From Haloplanus natans DSM 17983 (GTDB lineage: Archaea > Halobacteriota > Halobacteria > Halobacteriales > Haloferacaceae), in the NCBI RefSeq assembly GCF_000427685.1, contig NZ_ATYM01000004.1, forward strand, positions 1-34,093: a DNA stretch of 34,093 bases, read 5' to 3'. A model generated the notes under the pieces. It worked only from the letters and a program-made list of their open reading frames with translations. It was not told the origin of the DNA and made no database searches. This document shows, in pieces, positions 31,097-34,093 of this stretch (its first letter is position 1; each line of letters begins with the position of its first letter). Both the position numbers and the translations under genes were made by a program.

Positions 31097-34093
31097 GTTT
31101 CAGACGTACCCTCGTGGGGTTGAAGCGTCCCGTCGACGGTCGCGTCGATTGGGCGCTGGAAGTTGTTTCAGACGTACCCTCGTGGGGTTGAAGCCCTCGG
31201 ACAGGGCGCGGTCGACGGGGTCGGCGCCGGTTTCAGACGTACCCTCGTGGGGTTGAAGCGGCGACCGTCACGTTGCCCTGTCCGTCGAGCGATACGTTTC
31301 AGACGTACCCTCGTGGGGTTGAAGCGACCCCTCGACCATCCAGTCCGTGTAGTCGTCGTAGTTTCAGACGTACCCTCGTGGGGTTGAAGCGACAAACGCA
31401 TGAACGTGCTGCACCGGACCGAGACGAGTTTCAGACGTACCCTCGTGGGGTTGAAGCGCGTGGTGGCGGTGACGGGCGGTTGGATCGGCGTTTCAGACGT
31501 ACCCTCGTGGGGTTGAAGCGCCGACCAGGTCGGTGACGAGCCAACGCCGAGCGAGGTTTCAGACGTACCCTCGTGGGGTTGAAGCGTGACGAGCGGGCCG
31601 CCATCCGCCGCGATACTGGAGTTTCAGACGTACCCTCGTGGGGTTGAAGCGCGGTGTATGCCCGAGCTCCCGGACCAAGTCTGGAAGTTTCAGACGTACC
31701 CTCGTGGGGTTGAAGCTCCCCGTTGAGGACACCTGCCGACTCCAAGCCGTGGTTTCAGACGTACCCTCGTGGGGTTGAAGCACGTCTACCCGATCTACGA
31801 CTGGGCCGTCGAAGACGTTTCAGACGTACCCTCGTGGGGTTGAAGCCACCCAACGGTCTTGCGGTTGTCCGCGGAGTAGACGAGTTTCAGACGTACCCTC
31901 GTGGGGTTGAAGCCACCCCCGCCCGGTGTGCTGGCGCCCGGGCGTCGCGTTTCAGACGTACCCTCGTGGGGTTGAAGCAGGCGACGAATACACAGTCCGC
32001 ATCTGTTGCCCACGTTTCAGACGTACCCTCGTGGGGTTGAAGCCCCGTCGAACTCACATGGGCGGAATGGAACCGGCTCGTTTCAGACGTACCCTCGTGG
32101 GGTTGAAGCCCGTCGTTGAGAGTTGCGTCGATCTTCTGAGTGCCGGTTTCAGACGTACCCTCGTGGGGTTGAAGCTGTCCGTACTGTGGCGACGCCGTCG
32201 ACGACGATCAGGTTTCAGACGTACCCTCGTGGGGTTGAAGCCATCCACCTGATGACCGTGGACTTAGCACAACCGAGTTTCAGACGTACCCTCGTGGGGT
32301 TGAAGCCTCCAAAGCATCATCGTCTCGCTGCATCACACGGCGTTTCAGACGTACCCTCGTGGGGTTGAAGCCAGTCCGACGTAGTGAACGCCGAGGCTGG
32401 CGCGGTTTCAGACGTACCCTCGTGGGGTTGAAGCCACCAGTCGTCGACGCGGCCGTCAAGCGTGAGTGTGTTTCAGACGTACCCTCGTGGGGTTGAAGCG
32501 GCTGGTCGAAGGGCAACTGGGCGTCGCTGACGGGGCGTTTCAGACGTACCCTCGTGGGGTTGAAGCGACGCCGACGCCCACGACGATCTCGACGTCGGCG
32601 TGCGTTTCAGACGTACCCTCGTGGGGTTGAAGCAACCGGGCTGCCGACGCCCTCGAATCCGCAGACGGCGGTTTCAGACGTACCCTCGTGGGGTTGAAGC
32701 TCACTGGTGGCAGTCGGTATCACGTCGTCTGTTCGGAGTTTCAGACGTACCCTCGTGGGGTTGAAGCGGTGAGTGTGCCCGTGATGCTCAGGTCGCCCGT
32801 GTTTCAGACGTACCCTCGTGGGGTTGAAGCGGTCGCGCGGGCGTCGATACCCTCGGTGCGGGAGGTGTTTCAGACGTACCCTCGTGGGGTTGAAGCGTTC
32901 AGAGGGGGTACGCGTGGACGCCCGGGCGCCCGCGTTTCAGACGTACCCTCGTGGGGTTGAAGCCAATCGTGGACGATAGTTTTCTCGGCGACGCGCTGCG
33001 TTTCAGACGTACCCTCGTGGGGTTGAAGCGAGCAGTGGGCCTCCGACATCGAGACCGAGTCGTCGTTTCAGACGTACCCTCGTGGGGTTGAAGCCGCAAG
33101 GGGATGGTCGCCGCCGTCGCCTTCGACGGCGTTTCAGACGTACCCTCGTGGGGTTGAAGCGCTACTCCAACAACGGACCGTCTATCTGCTCCCCGTTTCA
33201 GACGTACCCTCGTGGGGTTGAAGCCACCCACGGCCGGTGTGCTGGCGCCCGGGCGTCGCGGTTTCAGACGTACCCTCGTGGGGTTGAAGCTGCCGGTGGC
33301 TCCCGCGGCGGCTGTGGTGTTCGGTCGTTTCAGACGTACCCTCGTGGGGTTGAAGCGGCGTCACGCTCGCGAAGCCCTACAGTACCTCGAAGCGTTTCAG
33401 ACGTACCCTCGTGGGGTTGAAGCGAGGAGAGCGTCGACGGCCTCCGACTCACCGCGCTCGTTTCAGACGTACCCTCGTGGGGTTGAAGCGCCTCCGACGG
33501 GAGCGAGGAGAAGACAACCGTCGAGTTTCAGACGTACCCTCGTGGGGTTGAAGCCTCGCCACGGTGGCCGTGTCGAAGTACGCGGATGTTTCAGACGTAC
33601 CCTCGTGGGGTTGAAGCGGCAGGTCTAGGATGTCGTCTGGGTCTGCCATGTTGGGTTTCAGACGTACCCTCGTGGGGTTGAAGCGTCGATCCGAGTCACA
33701 GCCACCCCACCTTGTCGACGTTTCAGACGTACCCTCGTGGGGTTGAAGCCTTGAGTGGTGTGACGACAACAATATGACCCACAGTTTCAGACGTACCCTC
33801 GTGGGGTTGAAGCAAGAAGTGTCGGCGGTGTGGGCTCCCCCGGGCGACGTTTCAGACGTACCCTCGTGGGGTTGAAGCACCTCGCCGACGCTAACAGTCG
33901 GGCGAACGTCGTGTTTCAGACGTACCCTCGTGGGGTTGAAGCGTGCCTCGCCCCACGGGACCCCGTCGCCGTGGTCGGGTGGTTTCAGACGTACCCTCGT
34001 GGGGTTGAAGCGCCTCCCGGTTGGTGTACGTCTCGCCGCCGAAGCGGTTTCAGACGTACCCTCGTGGGGTTGAAGCTATAGGCTGTCGGCGGC
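31097..34093 (+). CRISPR. CRISPR array 2, at least 46 repeats, type I-B
   Basis: The same 30-bp repeat as array 1 occurs 46 times from 31097 to 34076, every 61-67 bp, with 45 complete spacers and a partial one at the right edge. The array is read rightwards from the leader next to cas2, so the newest spacers are near 31.1 kb. All repeats appear identical. The spacers at 31914-31948 and 33225-33260 are nearly the same. Identical repeats and an intact adaptation module suggest recent activity. Confidence 0.99.

Overview
This window looks haloarchaeal. It is GC-rich, its proteins are strongly acidic (Asp/Glu-rich), and it carries an archaeal TFB, an Orc1/Cdc6 initiator with origin recognition boxes, and a haloarchaeal-type I-B CRISPR-Cas locus. 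The species cannot be named from the sequence alone. The replicon is probably a plasmid or megaplasmid, or a chromosome carrying an integrated plasmid.

Layout. (1) 1-2258: CRISPR array 1, 35 copies of a 30-bp repeat, cut by the window edge on the left. (2) 2495-4011: a co-directional trio of tyrosine recombinase, small zinc-finger-like protein and DUF457/YdjM-like membrane protein. (3) 4233-6633: a RelE-like toxin with a 50-aa antitoxin, a metallophosphoesterase, and an AbrB/VapC pair. (4) 7053-9948: a compact mobilisation operon of ribbon-helix-helix protein, MobA/VirD2-like relaxase and VirD4-like coupling ATPase. (5) 9976-16096: small hypothetical genes, one interrupted by an in-frame stop, plus a TFB, a CPBP-family membrane protease and a HEAT-like protein. 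(6) 16434-20665: a replication and partition block with orc1/cdc6, an origin with inverted ORBs and an AT-rich centre, a winged-helix protein, and parA with an acidic partner. (7) 20697-21242: a frameshifted gene remnant running into a decayed stand-alone CRISPR repeat. (8) 21269-21559: a candidate CreTA RNA toxin-antitoxin module. (9) 21628-30995: the operon cas6-cas8b-cas7-cas5-cas3-cas4-cas1-cas2. (10) 30996-31096: a leader. (11) 31097-34093: CRISPR array 2, at least 46 repeats, cut by the window edge on the right.

The most interesting element lies between the pseudogene and cas6. Two degenerate CRISPR repeats (21472-21501 and 21530-21559) flank a 28-nt spacer. The first 11 nt of that spacer match, except at the tolerated position 6, a site with a TTC PAM at 21269-21282. 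That site overlaps a promoter-like A/T box. Downstream of the box is a five-codon mini-ORF with two tandem rare ATA codons, then a 10-bp hairpin. This is the architecture of the CRISPR-regulated toxin-antitoxin RNAs known from Haloarcula hispanica: a crRNA-like antitoxin guides Cascade to silence a tRNA-sequestering toxin RNA, so losing Cascade is toxic.

A second unexplained system is a five-copy element, TTAACCAAC-N23/24-GTTGGTTAA. Its copies punctuate the plasmid-like segment from 4.0 to 20.7 kb and are not seen in the cas genes or arrays. Three of the five lie between convergent genes, one in a divergent region and one upstream of parA. Partition-site, regulatory-site and terminator roles are all open.

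How the parts fit together: array transcripts are cut by Cas6, Cas8b/7/5 form Cascade, Cas3 degrades targets, and Cas4/1/2 add spacers. The segment between array 1 and cas6 supplies replication, partition, mobilisation and addiction functions. A plasmid-type module therefore sits inside the CRISPR neighbourhood, by integration or because the CRISPR locus lives on a plasmid.
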